From: Diplonema japonicum
Taxonomy: Eukaryota > Euglenozoa > Diplonemea > Diplonemida > Diplonemidae
Assembly: GCA_964019335.1 (NCBI GenBank)
Contig: OZ025662.1
Location: 558,001 to 622,000, forward strand
Length of the DNA: 64,000 bases
Direction of reading: 5' to 3'
Shown one piece after another: positions 19,567-29,300 of this stretch. How positions within the stretch are numbered: the first letter of the stretch is position 1; each line of letters begins with the position of its first letter. Below the pieces are notes generated by a model. That model was not told the DNA's origin and ran no database searches. It saw nothing but the letters and a program-made list of their open reading frames with translations. A program made the position numbers and the translations under genes.

Positions 19567-20181
19567 ATGTTGGGTCTAGACTATGGAAGCGATGATCAGG
19601 AGACTAAGAAGGAAACGGTCAAACCCGTGAAGGAAAGAAAGAGGAAGAGGAAGGGAAAGGTGACAATCGGGTTGGATGAGGTTCTAGGCAGCATGAAGGC
19701 GTGCGAACAAGAATTTGAAAACGAAACGCGGGCGAAAGCCGAGGCGGCAGAAAAAGACGCGAGCGACGCCCAGGCCCAGCTGAGCATAGGGGTATTGAAT
19801 GAAGAGCTTCAAGAGGAGCTCTTGCAGCAACAAGAACAGGAACTCCAGGACTTACAGGAGGAAAAAGAACTCGAGGCGGTGTCAGCATTCATTGGTGAGG
19901 TTCATGAGGAGTTTGGATCAGAAGACGAGGAAGACGACGACACGTTAGCAGAACCCGATGCTGCAAAACAAAAAAAAAACAAGAAACAGAAAATCGACTG
20001 GAAGGAGAAGAAACGCCAAGCGAAGGAACGCAAGGCGCGTGAAAAGGCCAACGTGGAAAAACGACGGCTGAAGGCGGAAAAGAAAGCGGCAGAGGACGAG
20101 AAGAACGCAAGTGAAGCAGACGACCCTTGGGAATCGACAGAGCTGCACGACAGGAAAGGGTTCACAAACAACCTACGATAG
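19567..20181 (+). CDS. Highly charged coiled-coil protein, probably nuclear (204 aa)
   Basis: Unrecognised. The protein opens MLGLDYGSDDQE, has a basic cluster KERKRKRKGK (residues about 22-31) that could be a nuclear localisation signal, then Glu/Gln-rich coiled coil (ELQEELLQQQEQELQDLQEE), a Glu/Asp patch (GSEDEEDDDTLAEPD), and a C-terminal Lys/Arg/Glu coiled coil ending in DDPWESTELHDRKGF. Charged proteins of this kind are common among ribosome-biogenesis and splicing factors, but I cannot assign one. TTTTTAGCCAG lies a few bases upstream of the ATG and fits a trans-splice acceptor. Confidence 0.55.
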   Translation: MLGLDYGSDDQETKKETVKPVKERKRKRKGKVTIGLDEVLGSMKACEQEFENETRAKAEAAEKDASDAQAQLSIGVLNEELQEELLQQQEQELQDLQEEKELEAVSAFIGEVHEEFGSEDEEDDDTLAEPDAAKQKKNKKQKIDWKEKKRQAKERKAREKANVEKRRLKAEKKAAEDEKNASEADDPWESTELHDRKGFTNNLR

Positions 20182-20240
20182 AAGCCGGAAACAAACTAGT
20201 TTGGCACTTCATTTGTTTGACTAGCGGTAGTCTCGTCTCC

Positions 20241-20274
20241 TTTTTTCCCCTCCAATGTAATTCACCTATCTCAG
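20241..20274 (+). promoter_or_regulatory. Putative trans-splice acceptor tract
   Basis: TTTTTTCCCCTCC...CACCTATCTCAG ends two bases before the ATG at 20277. With such a short leader, only a trans-spliced exon could provide a 5'UTR. Confidence 0.45.
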
Positions 20275-20276
20275 GA

Positions 20277-23000
20277 ATGGCTGGACATGTGTTGCTATGC
20301 CTCTTCCAAGCATTGAGTGACATAACAAAATTCGGATCCGAAGTCCATGTGAACACCATCACAGTATCAGCCCAAGGAGAGTGCGCTGTCACAGGGCTCG
20401 TAAGCGGCGGGTATGTAGTGGCATACCAATCCGATGGAAACCACGACGGGGACAGCTACGGTGTCTATGCACAAGAGTACGACATGCTGGGGAACAAGTT
20501 TGGTACTGAGGTACTGGTTAACCAGGGGACTGATTTAGGGCAGCAGAAGCCTGTTGTAGTAGGGTTGGGGACTGGCGGGTACGCGACTGTGTTCCAAACG
20601 GATGTCAGCGGGTCGGGGTATGAAATACATGCTGTCCTCTCTACGAACCCCAGCGTGGAGTTCAAGGTGAACACCAACACGCAGCACTCACAGGTGAACC
20701 CCTCCGTCGCTCTGTACGACGGTTTTAAATTTGTGGTTGTCTGGGCGTCTGACATACAGGACGGCAACGGCTTCGAGATCCGCGGCCAGCTCTTCGGTGT
20801 TACTGGCACCAAGATCGGTACAGAGTTCCCAGTCAATACCCACCAACCGAACGAACAGGTCGATCCCTTTGTCGCAAGTCTTAATGACACCGGCTTCGTT
20901 GTGACCTGGGCATCTCGGGACCAGGACGGCGACAGCTACGGCATCTACGCACAGCTTTTTGACCCCAGCGGAGCTAAGGACGGCACTGAGTTCAAGGTCA
21001 ACCAGGTGACCGCAGGGAGTCAGACTGCCCCACGTGCTGCTGGGCTCTTCAACAACAACATCGTCATTGCATGGACAGGAACTGATGGCTCTTCCCTAGG
21101 CGTCTTCGGTATCATCCTCGACGCAGCCGGAGTTGTTTTATTTCCTGAGTTCCAGATCAACACAGGCACCGCGGGGATCCAGCAGCGCCCTTCTCTCGCG
21201 CCCCTTGTCGGTGGTGGTTTCTTCGTCGTATGGGAGGACTACACTAAAGACGCAAGCAATTTCGGCGTTGCCGGTCGGACCTACACATCCAGCGGTGTGG
21301 CCGAGCAGATAGATTTTGTTGTCAACACGTACGAGACGGATCAGCAGGTGAACACCTGTGCTGCCACTCTCTCCCCTGGGATCATCGTCGTGGGTTGGGA
21401 GAGCTACAACCAGAACGGCGACGACAACATGGGCGTCTTCATACAGATGTATATGGATAGTGCAACACAAGCCCCCTCGACTAATGCGCCCCCCACTGCA
21501 ACACCTACTACCGCGCCAGCAACCAACGCACCTCTTACTGCAACACCTACTAGTGCACCAGCAACCAACGCACCTCTTACTGCAACACCTACTAGTGCAC
21601 CAGTGACCAACGCACCTCTTACTGATGCTCCTGCGACTAATGCGCCAGCAACTATCGCGCCTGATACCAACGTGCCGGCCACAGATGTGCCAGCCACGGA
21701 TATACCTGCGACTGCATCACCCCCAACGGACGCACCTGCAACGACTGCACCTGCTACCGATGCCCCGCAGACTGCCGCGCCCGGCACTCTCTCGCCATTG
21801 ACACCCTGGCCGGTCACGCTTGTTCCTGCAACAAAGTCCCCGCCTGTGTCCGCCACGCAGGGTTCAACCCCCTCTGTCGTATCATCCGAGTCGAAGGATG
21901 CTGCCTCGACCACAGCAGTTGTGACTACAGGGGTCTCTGTGACGAGCATGGCGGTATCTTCTTCTGTCATGAGTAAGGGGTCTTCTAGAGCCTCAAAAGC
22001 TATCATGTATTTGAAAATGCTTGACTGCCCACGTGAGGGCGTGGAGGAGATGGACATCTTGCTGAGCCCCACACGGCTGAAGGTAGGAAGCGACGACTTG
22101 CGGGAGTTGCGAGGCGCCGCGGTTGGGAACCTCTCGCTGTTGCTCGCTCTGTTCCTGGTGCTGGCAGGGCTCGTCGTGTACAAACGCCCCAGGGGCGGGG
22201 TGGAGACCGTCCCGATGAACATGTTATTCATGATGATCGAGTTCTTGTGGCTGCCGACGATGCAGAGCGGGTTCGCGCTGTTATTTTACGGGAGCAAGGA
22301 AGACATAGTAGGTGGTGCGGTGGTGGCTGCAGCCGGCTGTGTGTTTCTAGTGTACGTAGGAAGAATGGCGAAGCGGGCTTCGAGGAAGATGATGATGGAA
22401 GAGAAACCCCAAACGGGGTGGAGGTGGCTTCTGCTTCCCACTGCGGAGTGGTGCGGGGGCGACGAGGACGTGTGGTACGTGGCTTCTATCTTCGACGGCT
22501 TTCAGCAAGCGCATTGCAACTACTTCATAGTGCAGCTTTGCATGCTGACGTTGGTGTCGTGCTTGTCAGCGTGGAACCCAGAAGGGACGGTAGACTGTGC
22601 CAGCAGGGTGGGGGTGCTCACGGGGGTTCCCCTTTTCTGGACGGCAGTACTCATCAAGGACTGGCCCTTCCTGCGCCATATCGAGAACATAATGGAAGTC
22701 CTTGTCAGTCTCGTAGAATTTGCATTCGCTGCTCTTGCCTACTACGGCCTCTCACGCAACAGCACCGCCACACTTGAGATTGCCGGGAATCTCGCTCTCG
22801 TTCTGGTCTACTTGGTGACGCTCAAGTTCCTCGTTGATCTGATCACAGCTGTAGCCTGCTATTTTAAAGGAACTGGGCCCCCGCTGTCTTTTCAGGAAAT
22901 GGACACTGTTTTGCTCCCCGAGACACCGACGGTCCAGCCACAGAAGAATTCTTGTTTTCTTAAGCAGGACCTGCCCGAGCGTGGGTCGTTTGTACTTTGA
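20277..23000 (+). CDS. Large surface-type protein: bacterial-like beta repeats, Thr/Pro stalk, polytopic C-terminus
   Basis: 907 residues from the ATG two bases after an AG site. A short hydrophobic N-terminus (MAGHVLLCLFQALSD) may act as a signal peptide. Residues about 15-390 hold about seven repeats of 50-60 residues with the pattern GGYVVAYQSDG...DGDSYGVYAQ.yD..G.K.GTE..VN, well known from bacterial secreted adhesin-like proteins. Residues about 395-530 form a Thr/Pro/Ala stalk (TNAPLTATPTSAP repeats), probably O-glycosylated. The last 300 residues contain a first hydrophobic segment (LSLLLALFLVLAGLVVYK) and about six more, and end in a polar tail. An outer-surface receptor or adhesin with a multi-pass anchor is likely. 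The next recognised gene starts over 2 kb downstream. Confidence 0.68.
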   Translation: MAGHVLLCLFQALSDITKFGSEVHVNTITVSAQGECAVTGLVSGGYVVAYQSDGNHDGDSYGVYAQEYDMLGNKFGTEVLVNQGTDLGQQKPVVVGLGTGGYATVFQTDVSGSGYEIHAVLSTNPSVEFKVNTNTQHSQVNPSVALYDGFKFVVVWASDIQDGNGFEIRGQLFGVTGTKIGTEFPVNTHQPNEQVDPFVASLNDTGFVVTWASRDQDGDSYGIYAQLFDPSGAKDGTEFKVNQVTAGSQTAPRAAGLFNNNIVIAWTGTDGSSLGVFGIILDAAGVVLFPEFQINTGTAGIQQRPSLAPLVGGGFFVVWEDYTKDASNFGVAGRTYTSSGVAEQIDFVVNTYETDQQVNTCAATLSPGIIVVGWESYNQNGDDNMGVFIQMYMDSATQAPSTNAPPTATPTTAPATNAPLTATPTSAPATNAPLTATPTSAPVTNAPLTDAPATNAPATIAPDTNVPATDVPATDIPATASPPTDAPATTAPATDAPQTAAPGTLSPLTPWPVTLVPATKSPPVSATQGSTPSVVSSESKDAASTTAVVTTGVSVTSMAVSSSVMSKGSSRASKAIMYLKMLDCPREGVEEMDILLSPTRLKVGSDDLRELRGAAVGNLSLLLALFLVLAGLVVYKRPRGGVETVPMNMLFMMIEFLWLPTMQSGFALLFYGSKEDIVGGAVVAAAGCVFLVYVGRMAKRASRKMMMEEKPQTGWRWLLLPTAEWCGGDEDVWYVASIFDGFQQAHCNYFIVQLCMLTLVSCLSAWNPEGTVDCASRVGVLTGVPLFWTAVLIKDWPFLRHIENIMEVLVSLVEFAFAALAYYGLSRNSTATLEIAGNLALVLVYLVTLKFLVDLITAVACYFKGTGPPLSFQEMDTVLLPETPTVQPQKNSCFLKQDLPERGSFVL

Positions 23001-23575
23001 ATACAAAAGCAACGTTTTTTTTAGGATGCGATCCATCTTAGGACGTATTCAGAAGCACAGCAAAGAGGGGAAGAATAAGACAAGGGTACACACCCTACGA
23101 CATCTTGGGGGCCGACGACACACGGCTACAACAGGAGACCACTCTTCTCGAGACAAACCGTCACCCTACCTAGCACGACCCCAAGCTATGTTTCTCGCCC
23201 AGACCGCCGTCCATCTCATCGCGACAAATAGACACCGCAGGCACCAGACAGTAACCGCAGAACGGTGACCGATTAGTGTGACTTTCTCCCTGAATGGTGA
23301 TCACCTACCTGCACACCGAAATTTATCAAAAGAAAAAGATTTTTATAGGGTGCTGCCCCACGAACGTGCAGCTCTCAAGCCACAAGAAAAGAAAAAAAGA
23401 AAGAAGAAGAAAAAAGGGACGTCCCTTCACTGCTGATAAATTGCCTTTATAAGTTGCGTGATTTTTCTTTTTCTTCGTTGATGACATATGAACGTATGAA
23501 ACACAGGAGGTTTTACCATACATCACCGCTGGGCTGACACAATGAATACACGAAGGGAACATGGAGGTGTTTGTG

Positions 23576-23608
<33 letters not shown>

Positions 23609-24585
23609 TTACGCAAAAAGAGTGCTCGTGTGTGGTTTCTTTTTATATTTTCTTTTCCCATGTTTTTTTTTTTTTTTTTTTTTTTTTTTTGTCGCGGGCC
23701 GTTGCTAACCACTTCGTTCCTATCATAGTGATTTTTTTTTTTTTTTTTTTTTTACTCTACTTCATACTTGACACCTGCACGGTTCAAAAAGAAAAAAAAA
23801 GAGAATTAACATTTCCGTTTATTCTATTCTTTGTTTTGTGCGCAAGGTTACCTATGGTACAATTATTCTTTTTGATAACTACAATAACAAAACAAAACAA
23901 AAAAATCCCCCCCATCCCCCCCTGCCCTTACTTCCAGCTAAGAATGTTGCTGCATTTGTTCTTAGTTTACTTCTTACTGAGAGTTGTAACTCACACAAAG
24001 AAAAAAAAAAAAAGAAAAAAAAGAGTGGTATTTATTTTCTTGGTCGGGAAAAGTACTCTCCATACCTGCTGGGACGCTAGTGGGAGCCAATGAAGGGTGC
24101 TACTTGCCTGAAGAGATCAGCACTTGGAGGAGTCGCAAGATTAGATCGAAACTGAGAGCTACCTAGTACTGACCATGCCCCCCCTCCCTTTTTTTAGGGC
24201 ATGCGGCTTTCGCTTTAGGAGTTTGCATGTTAATATGAGTTTTTTTGTCCTTAGTGGGGCGGTTCTTTTTAAAGAAAAGAGAAGAAAAGATTGCTGGCAC
24301 AGAGTTGTTGCGCTCGAACTGATGAAAAGTTCGCACTTTTTTCGTCTTTTTTTGCCTACCCCTTTTATGTTTGATCAACTTTAACACCATATTATATTCT
24401 CAACGTGTTTGCCTCTCTTCATTTCCCTAGCTGCGCACTACACACAATGGAGAGGGGGGGGGGGGGGAGGAAAAGTTTTCTTTTTTTTGTAACCATTGCG
24501 CTACGATGCGGATCACCCCCTATCTCTCTTTGTTTAGTAGACAGGTGCTTTTGTGGCATCTCTCCTTTTTTTTTTGTCCCTTTTT

Positions 24586-24620
<35 letters not shown>

Positions 24621-25142
24621 GAATTCTTTTTGTGTGGCGTATCGACTCACTTCTTTTTCTTCTTTTCTTTTTTTTTTTTTTGTTCCACGTTATCTATCTA
24701 AGTAGTCCGGTATTTGTCAAGACGCTAAATTGATTTGAGCCGTTCTTTTTTTTATTCTTTTTCGCCTTGTAGAAAGAAAGAAAAAAAAAATAAAAGGATA
24801 TGGGAAAACAACACCCTGGTATTACAAAAAAGGGGGGTTTACAGAAGCTACTTTCTTTGGCCCATTAATAGCTGTCAAAATGCCAACAAGTATTGACTTC
24901 AACGCCACTAGAAGTTCCCGATTTTTTTTTAAAACGGGAACCGAGTAGCGCTCAAACATACGAAAGAAACACAGGGGAGTAATTTCAGAAGAGTGGAATT
25001 AAAAGACGAAAGAAAAAGAGAAAAAAAAAAAAAGAAAAAGAAACTCCACATTTGTACTTATTCATATTTCTATTTGTTTCTCTTGCAGCTCTATAATACT
25101 ATTCTCAGACACATTTTTTTTTTTTTTTTTTTTTTATACACA
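23001..25142. other. Gene-poor spacer with dispersed repeat and homopolymers
   Basis: It contains one copy of a dispersed repeat (23101-23327), then A and T runs of 20-35 bases (about 23578-23606, 23661-23690, 23731-23753, 24587-24618) and a G run at 24455. Two short coding-like stretches (23936-24000 and about 24050-24160) are noted among the findings, but I could not build a gene from them. Confidence 0.5.
23101..23327. repeat. Dispersed repeat, copy A (about 227 bp)
   Basis: This block starting CATCTTGGGGGCCGACGACA and ending at GAAATTTATC matches 59033-59256 over its length, with a few substitutions and an indel of about 10 bases. The indel breaks any shared reading frame, so it is probably noncoding. 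No tRNA-type A/B boxes are obvious. It lies just after the surface-protein gene. Identity is estimated by eye. Confidence 0.7.
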
Positions 25143-25584
25143 ATGAGTGGTGGCTCCAAAGCATGGGTATTATCTGAAAGCGTGCAGCGCATTCGTAGGG
25201 AGATGGAAGAAGTTAAGCCTGTCATCGAGGCCAACCTAGAAGCCCTTAAGGAGAGAAGTCGGCTGCTTGAAGAATTCATGAAGCAAAGCGAGGAGATAAG
25301 AGACGCGGCAGTAGAGGTGAACGAGGTGTCAAAAACGCTTGGGAGCTGGGCCTTCTGCGGGCTGGACTGTAGTATATCTTGATCGGGTGGTGGTGGTGGG
25401 GGCTTTCAGATAACAACAGAACAAGTGTCTTTTTTCTTCTTTCCTAGTTCAGTTTCTTGCTCTTATCGCGGTCTTTTTTTTTCCCCCCCGGTTACGCGCG
25501 TTTTTGTCGATTTTACTTTATTACACGGTTGCGGACGATCATCTGGCAGAGTACCTTGTGCAGCAATATCCTCCACTCTGGTAG
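25143..25584 (+). CDS. Putative tail-anchored R-SNARE-like protein (120 aa), one intron
   Basis: Exon 1 (25143-25368) encodes a heptad helix. RIRREMEEVKPVIEANLEAL and KERSRLLEEFMKQSEEI align with the VAMP/synaptobrevin core, including an Arg (in KERSR) at the place of the ionic zero-layer Arg. Removing a 79-nt intron (25369-25447, GTAGTA...TTCCTAG) puts exon 2 (25448-25584) in frame and gives a hydrophobic segment (QFLALIAVFFF...) where the membrane anchor should be. About 30 further residues follow (YYTVADDHLAEYLVQQYPPL). The exon sum is 363 nt. R-SNAREs drive vesicle fusion. The long post-anchor tail and the Pro-Pro in the hydrophobic segment are unusual, so the family call is tentative. 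Confidence 0.45.
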
Positions 25585-25794
25585 ATTTTGTTCCCACCCT
25601 ATTAATGCCAAGCCTGGTCCCTTCGGTCCGAGCAGTCAGCTCCGTTCGTATTGGGGTGGCGGTATTATTTCCCCCTTTTTTTGCAAGGGGTGAAGATGAA
25701 CTTTTTGAAACGGCCCTTTTGCAACAAAAACATGAGGGTGAAAGCAAGGATTCCCATCACAGAAAAAGAAAAAAAAGAAAAAAAAACACACAAA

Positions 25795-26136
25795 ATGGCC
25801 GACGCCCTTTTCGCGAAGATGTCCGCAGCCCTCGGGACCCCTGCTGGTCAGGCTGCGGCGAAGAAGATCAACGAGGTGATCACGTACGAGTTCCCCGACA
25901 CCGGTGTGTCGTACGTGATGGACCTGAAGGCGGGGAAGGCGTACAAGGGGAAGCACGACGACCCCGCGTGCACCTTCAAGATGGACGAGAAGGTGTTCAT
26001 TGAGCTTTCGGGGGGCAAGGCGGACCCCATGGGCCTCTTCATGGAGGGGAAGATCGAGCTCGACGGGGACACCGACATCGCCATGAAGATCGGCAAGGTC
26101 CTCAAGACCCTCGAGAAGGAGATCGCCTCTGCGTGA
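25795..26136 (+). CDS. SCP2 (sterol carrier protein-2) domain protein, copy 3
   Basis: 113 residues with the same protein as copy 1 (KTLEK near the end). Its 3' flank, TGAGGAATACGGAGAAACAA and seven more bases, is that of copy 2. The 5' flank, an A tract then ACACACAAAATGG, is shared with copy 1. So this copy combines the 5' side of copy 1 with the 3' side of copy 2, as gene conversion or a chain of duplications would produce. An open frame upstream of the ATG has no coding character and is only leader. The ATG is set by the conserved start of all three copies. Confidence 0.85.
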   Translation: MADALFAKMSAALGTPAGQAAAKKINEVITYEFPDTGVSYVMDLKAGKAYKGKHDDPACTFKMDEKVFIELSGGKADPMGLFMEGKIELDGDTDIAMKIGKVLKTLEKEIASA

Positions 26137-26377
26137 GGAATACGGAGAAACAAACAAGATGTGACGTGCTGAACTTATTGTCTTAAAGGGTGAAGCTGCT
26201 ATACGCGGTACCCCTTATGTGTTCCTTAACCTGCAACTGTCGGAGTGACATGTAATTGGCACACAACCTGATTACTTGCTAGCAGTGCATGGAAGGCTAT
26301 GTTTTATTCTTAGTAATTAGACTCATGGAAAGAAAAAAGCGAATCAGCCAGTACCAGGAGTCAATATCAAATTAAAT

Positions 26378-29300
26378 ATGATCGACTGCGGCCACTGCGG
26401 AAAGAACTGCTCATGCGTTGGGATGTGCCGATGCGCGCAAACGCGGGAGGAGCTTGGGGAACGGGTGACGGTGGAGAAGGGGAATAAGTACTGCGAGTAT
26501 CTGAGGGGTTTGCGAGAGGGCAAGGCGGTGGAACTGGTGCCACTAGATGCTGCTGCTGTGGAGTACGTAGAAGCTGTGCTGCAAGGGCTGCCTGGTGTGC
26601 AGGACGTGGCGCTGTCAAAAGATAAGAAGTCTGTGTTCGCATCAAGCAAGGACCGTAGTTCTGTGTCTATGGTGCAGGGCTTTGCAGAGCGCGACACGAT
26701 GGAGGTGGAGATGGCAGCCTCACCCAAGCGCCACGACGAGTTCGTGCTGACCGGTGCGTCCTGTAAGTCGTGCACATCGAACATTTCAAAGAAGCTGCGA
26801 AAGGAGCCTTCTAAGGTTTCCGCCTGCTGCTTCGACATCAACAAGGACGGTGAGTCTTCGATGAGAACCTACAGCGAGCCGCACGTATCTACACCACGCC
26901 TACAGGCTGAGGTCGCCAGCAGGACCGCACTAGCCGCCGACAAGTTCGGCGTCGCTATGCAAACCACCCGCGGGGACTGGGAGACATCCGTTTTCGTCAA
27001 AGATAGCAACCTTCCACCAGAAGTTGTTACCATTGACGGTGTCTCTGAAGCAAAGATGCTAAAGCACTCTGCGAGTTGCAACCTGCTGAACTTGTCGCTG
27101 GTGCCTTCCTGCGACATATCCAAGGTGCGCCATGCCGTCGTGGCTGCTCTGAAGCAGCAGAACCTCCTGGTGGACCCATATGCAGAGTGCAAATTCTGCG
27201 GTCCATCGTGCTGTTGCACATCCGTCGACTGCAGCTGCAAGCACGAGCAGGAGGGAGCATTTGGAGAGATGATTCAGGTGTACGGGGAGGACGAGCGGTA
27301 CTGCACTGACCTGAAGGCAGTCACAGAGGGGCAGTACGTGGAGATCGTGCCCACATCTGCAGAGGTGCTCGAAGGTGTTTATGAGGTACTGAATGGGATG
27401 GACGGCGTGGACACAGTGGTGCTGTCAAAGGAACGAGAGTCCGTGTTCGTCGGATCGCAAAACATCCCAAAGGTGATACGCGCCTTGCACGAGAAGGAGA
27501 AGGGCGCGATGACCTTGCGGCCGCAGCGGCGTGACGAGTTCAGGTTAACAGGTGCAACATGCAAGTCGTGCACTGCTAATATCGGCCGCAAGTTCAAGAA
27601 TGCAGACGCCCTTGAGGCATGGAGCTTCGACATTGAGAACGAGCGTCTGGATGTCTTCAGCTACGTCGGGACGCCTGAGTCCGAGGTGCAGGTAGAGGTA
27701 GCCAGCAAGGTGCTACAAGCAGGTGAGAAATTTGGAGTCGCGCGGAAAGTCCCATGGGAGCCCCGTCTCAGCGACAGGCGTGCCATGTTGACAACCTCCA
27801 TTGTAGTAAAGGGTGCAGACGAGCACGCACAGTACCCGGAGTGGAGCATGATCAATGGTGTCACTACTGGTGAGGTGGTTCCTTGTCCCAACACTGAGTA
27901 TGAAGTGGTCAACATCGGGATGCTTGAAGGGACATCTCCGTCGGCTGTTCGTCATGCTGTCAGCAGAGCTCTTGCAGAAAACAAAATCGAGATTGCTTCA
28001 CCGTCTGCTGACTGGAAGGGAAAAGCAGCCAAGGTTGAACCTAACGCCCCTGATTACGAAGATGCCGACCACGCGGTGGATGTGAACAAGCTGCTCAGCG
28101 AGCAGCAGGTCTTCGAGTTCATCGTTGGAGGCATGCGTTGTGTCAGCTGTGCAACAAAAATCGAGTCACATTTCGCAGACGTACCAGGGGTAGCGCGATG
28201 CAACGTGAATGCAGCCACATCAATCACAAGGGTGACGGCATCTCCGTCAGTGCTGGACGCAGATGCCGTGCAGAAACATATCGCAAGCTTGGGATTCACA
28301 GCAGAGCTGCTGCAGTCCGCTGGAGCCGCCGGGTTTGTCTTCGCTGCTCCTCCTGGAGACACCGACATAGCGCTGAAGACCTTGCAAGCAATGGAAACAG
28401 TGGAGTCCGCGGCTCTTGTTGATGACAGCAAGTTACTTGTGAAGGTCGCTCCAGGTGTCATGGCCATCGACATCGAGAAGGAGGCGAAGGAGCAAGGCGT
28501 CCACCTTGAGAGGGATAAATCGAGCAGAAATGACAAGCTGTTGAGTGCACTGAAACGCGAGGATGCCATCGCAGAGAGCAAGCGAGGGTTTATCGAGTCT
28601 GCGATCCCCACAGTGCCGCTGATCGTGCTCCACATGATACTTGAGTCCTTCGCTGGGGTGGCACCGATGCGCGACGTGAAGATTTACAACAGCTTGACAC
28701 TGGAGCCGCTTGTGGAATGGACCCTGTGTACCTACGTCCTGCTGCGATGCGGGGCACCTTTCTACAAAGGTGCTTGGGCGGCCCTCCGCAACGGGTCGGC
28801 AAATATGGCAGTTTTGGTGTGCATCGGGGTGACAACAGCCTACATTGCCTCCATCGTGATGTCGGTGATTGCAATATTCTCGGAGCACATGGAGCCCGAG
28901 CTGCACTTCGCCACTGCGGCGGCGCTTCTGTGCTTCATGCTGCTAGGCCAGTACCTGGAGTCGAATGCCAAGGCCATGACAAGCGAGGCACTTGTGTCGT
29001 TGATGGAACTCCAGCCGACAGATGCCACGATCATACGCAAGGACAGGAAGACTGGAGAAGTGCTAGGAACTGAGATCGTTGACACAGAGGAGCTGGTGAG
29101 GGGCGTGGTGTGCAGAGTAGCGGCAGGTGTTCGCGTCCCATGCGACGGGCACGTGGTCTCTGGGAGTGGCGACGTCGATGAGAGCATGGTGACAGGGGAG
29201 CCGATGCCCGTGCACAAGCGCATCGGCGATGAAGTTGTCGGGGGCACGATTGTGATGGACGGTGCTGTGGACGTTGAGGTGGACCACTGCGGGAGCGAGA

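Noticed and set aside
23101-23268. Coding reading of the dispersed repeat (HLGGRRHTATTGDHSSRDKP...)
   Set aside because: The same frame is broken by an indel of about 10 bases in the other copy, so the similarity is not preserved at protein level.
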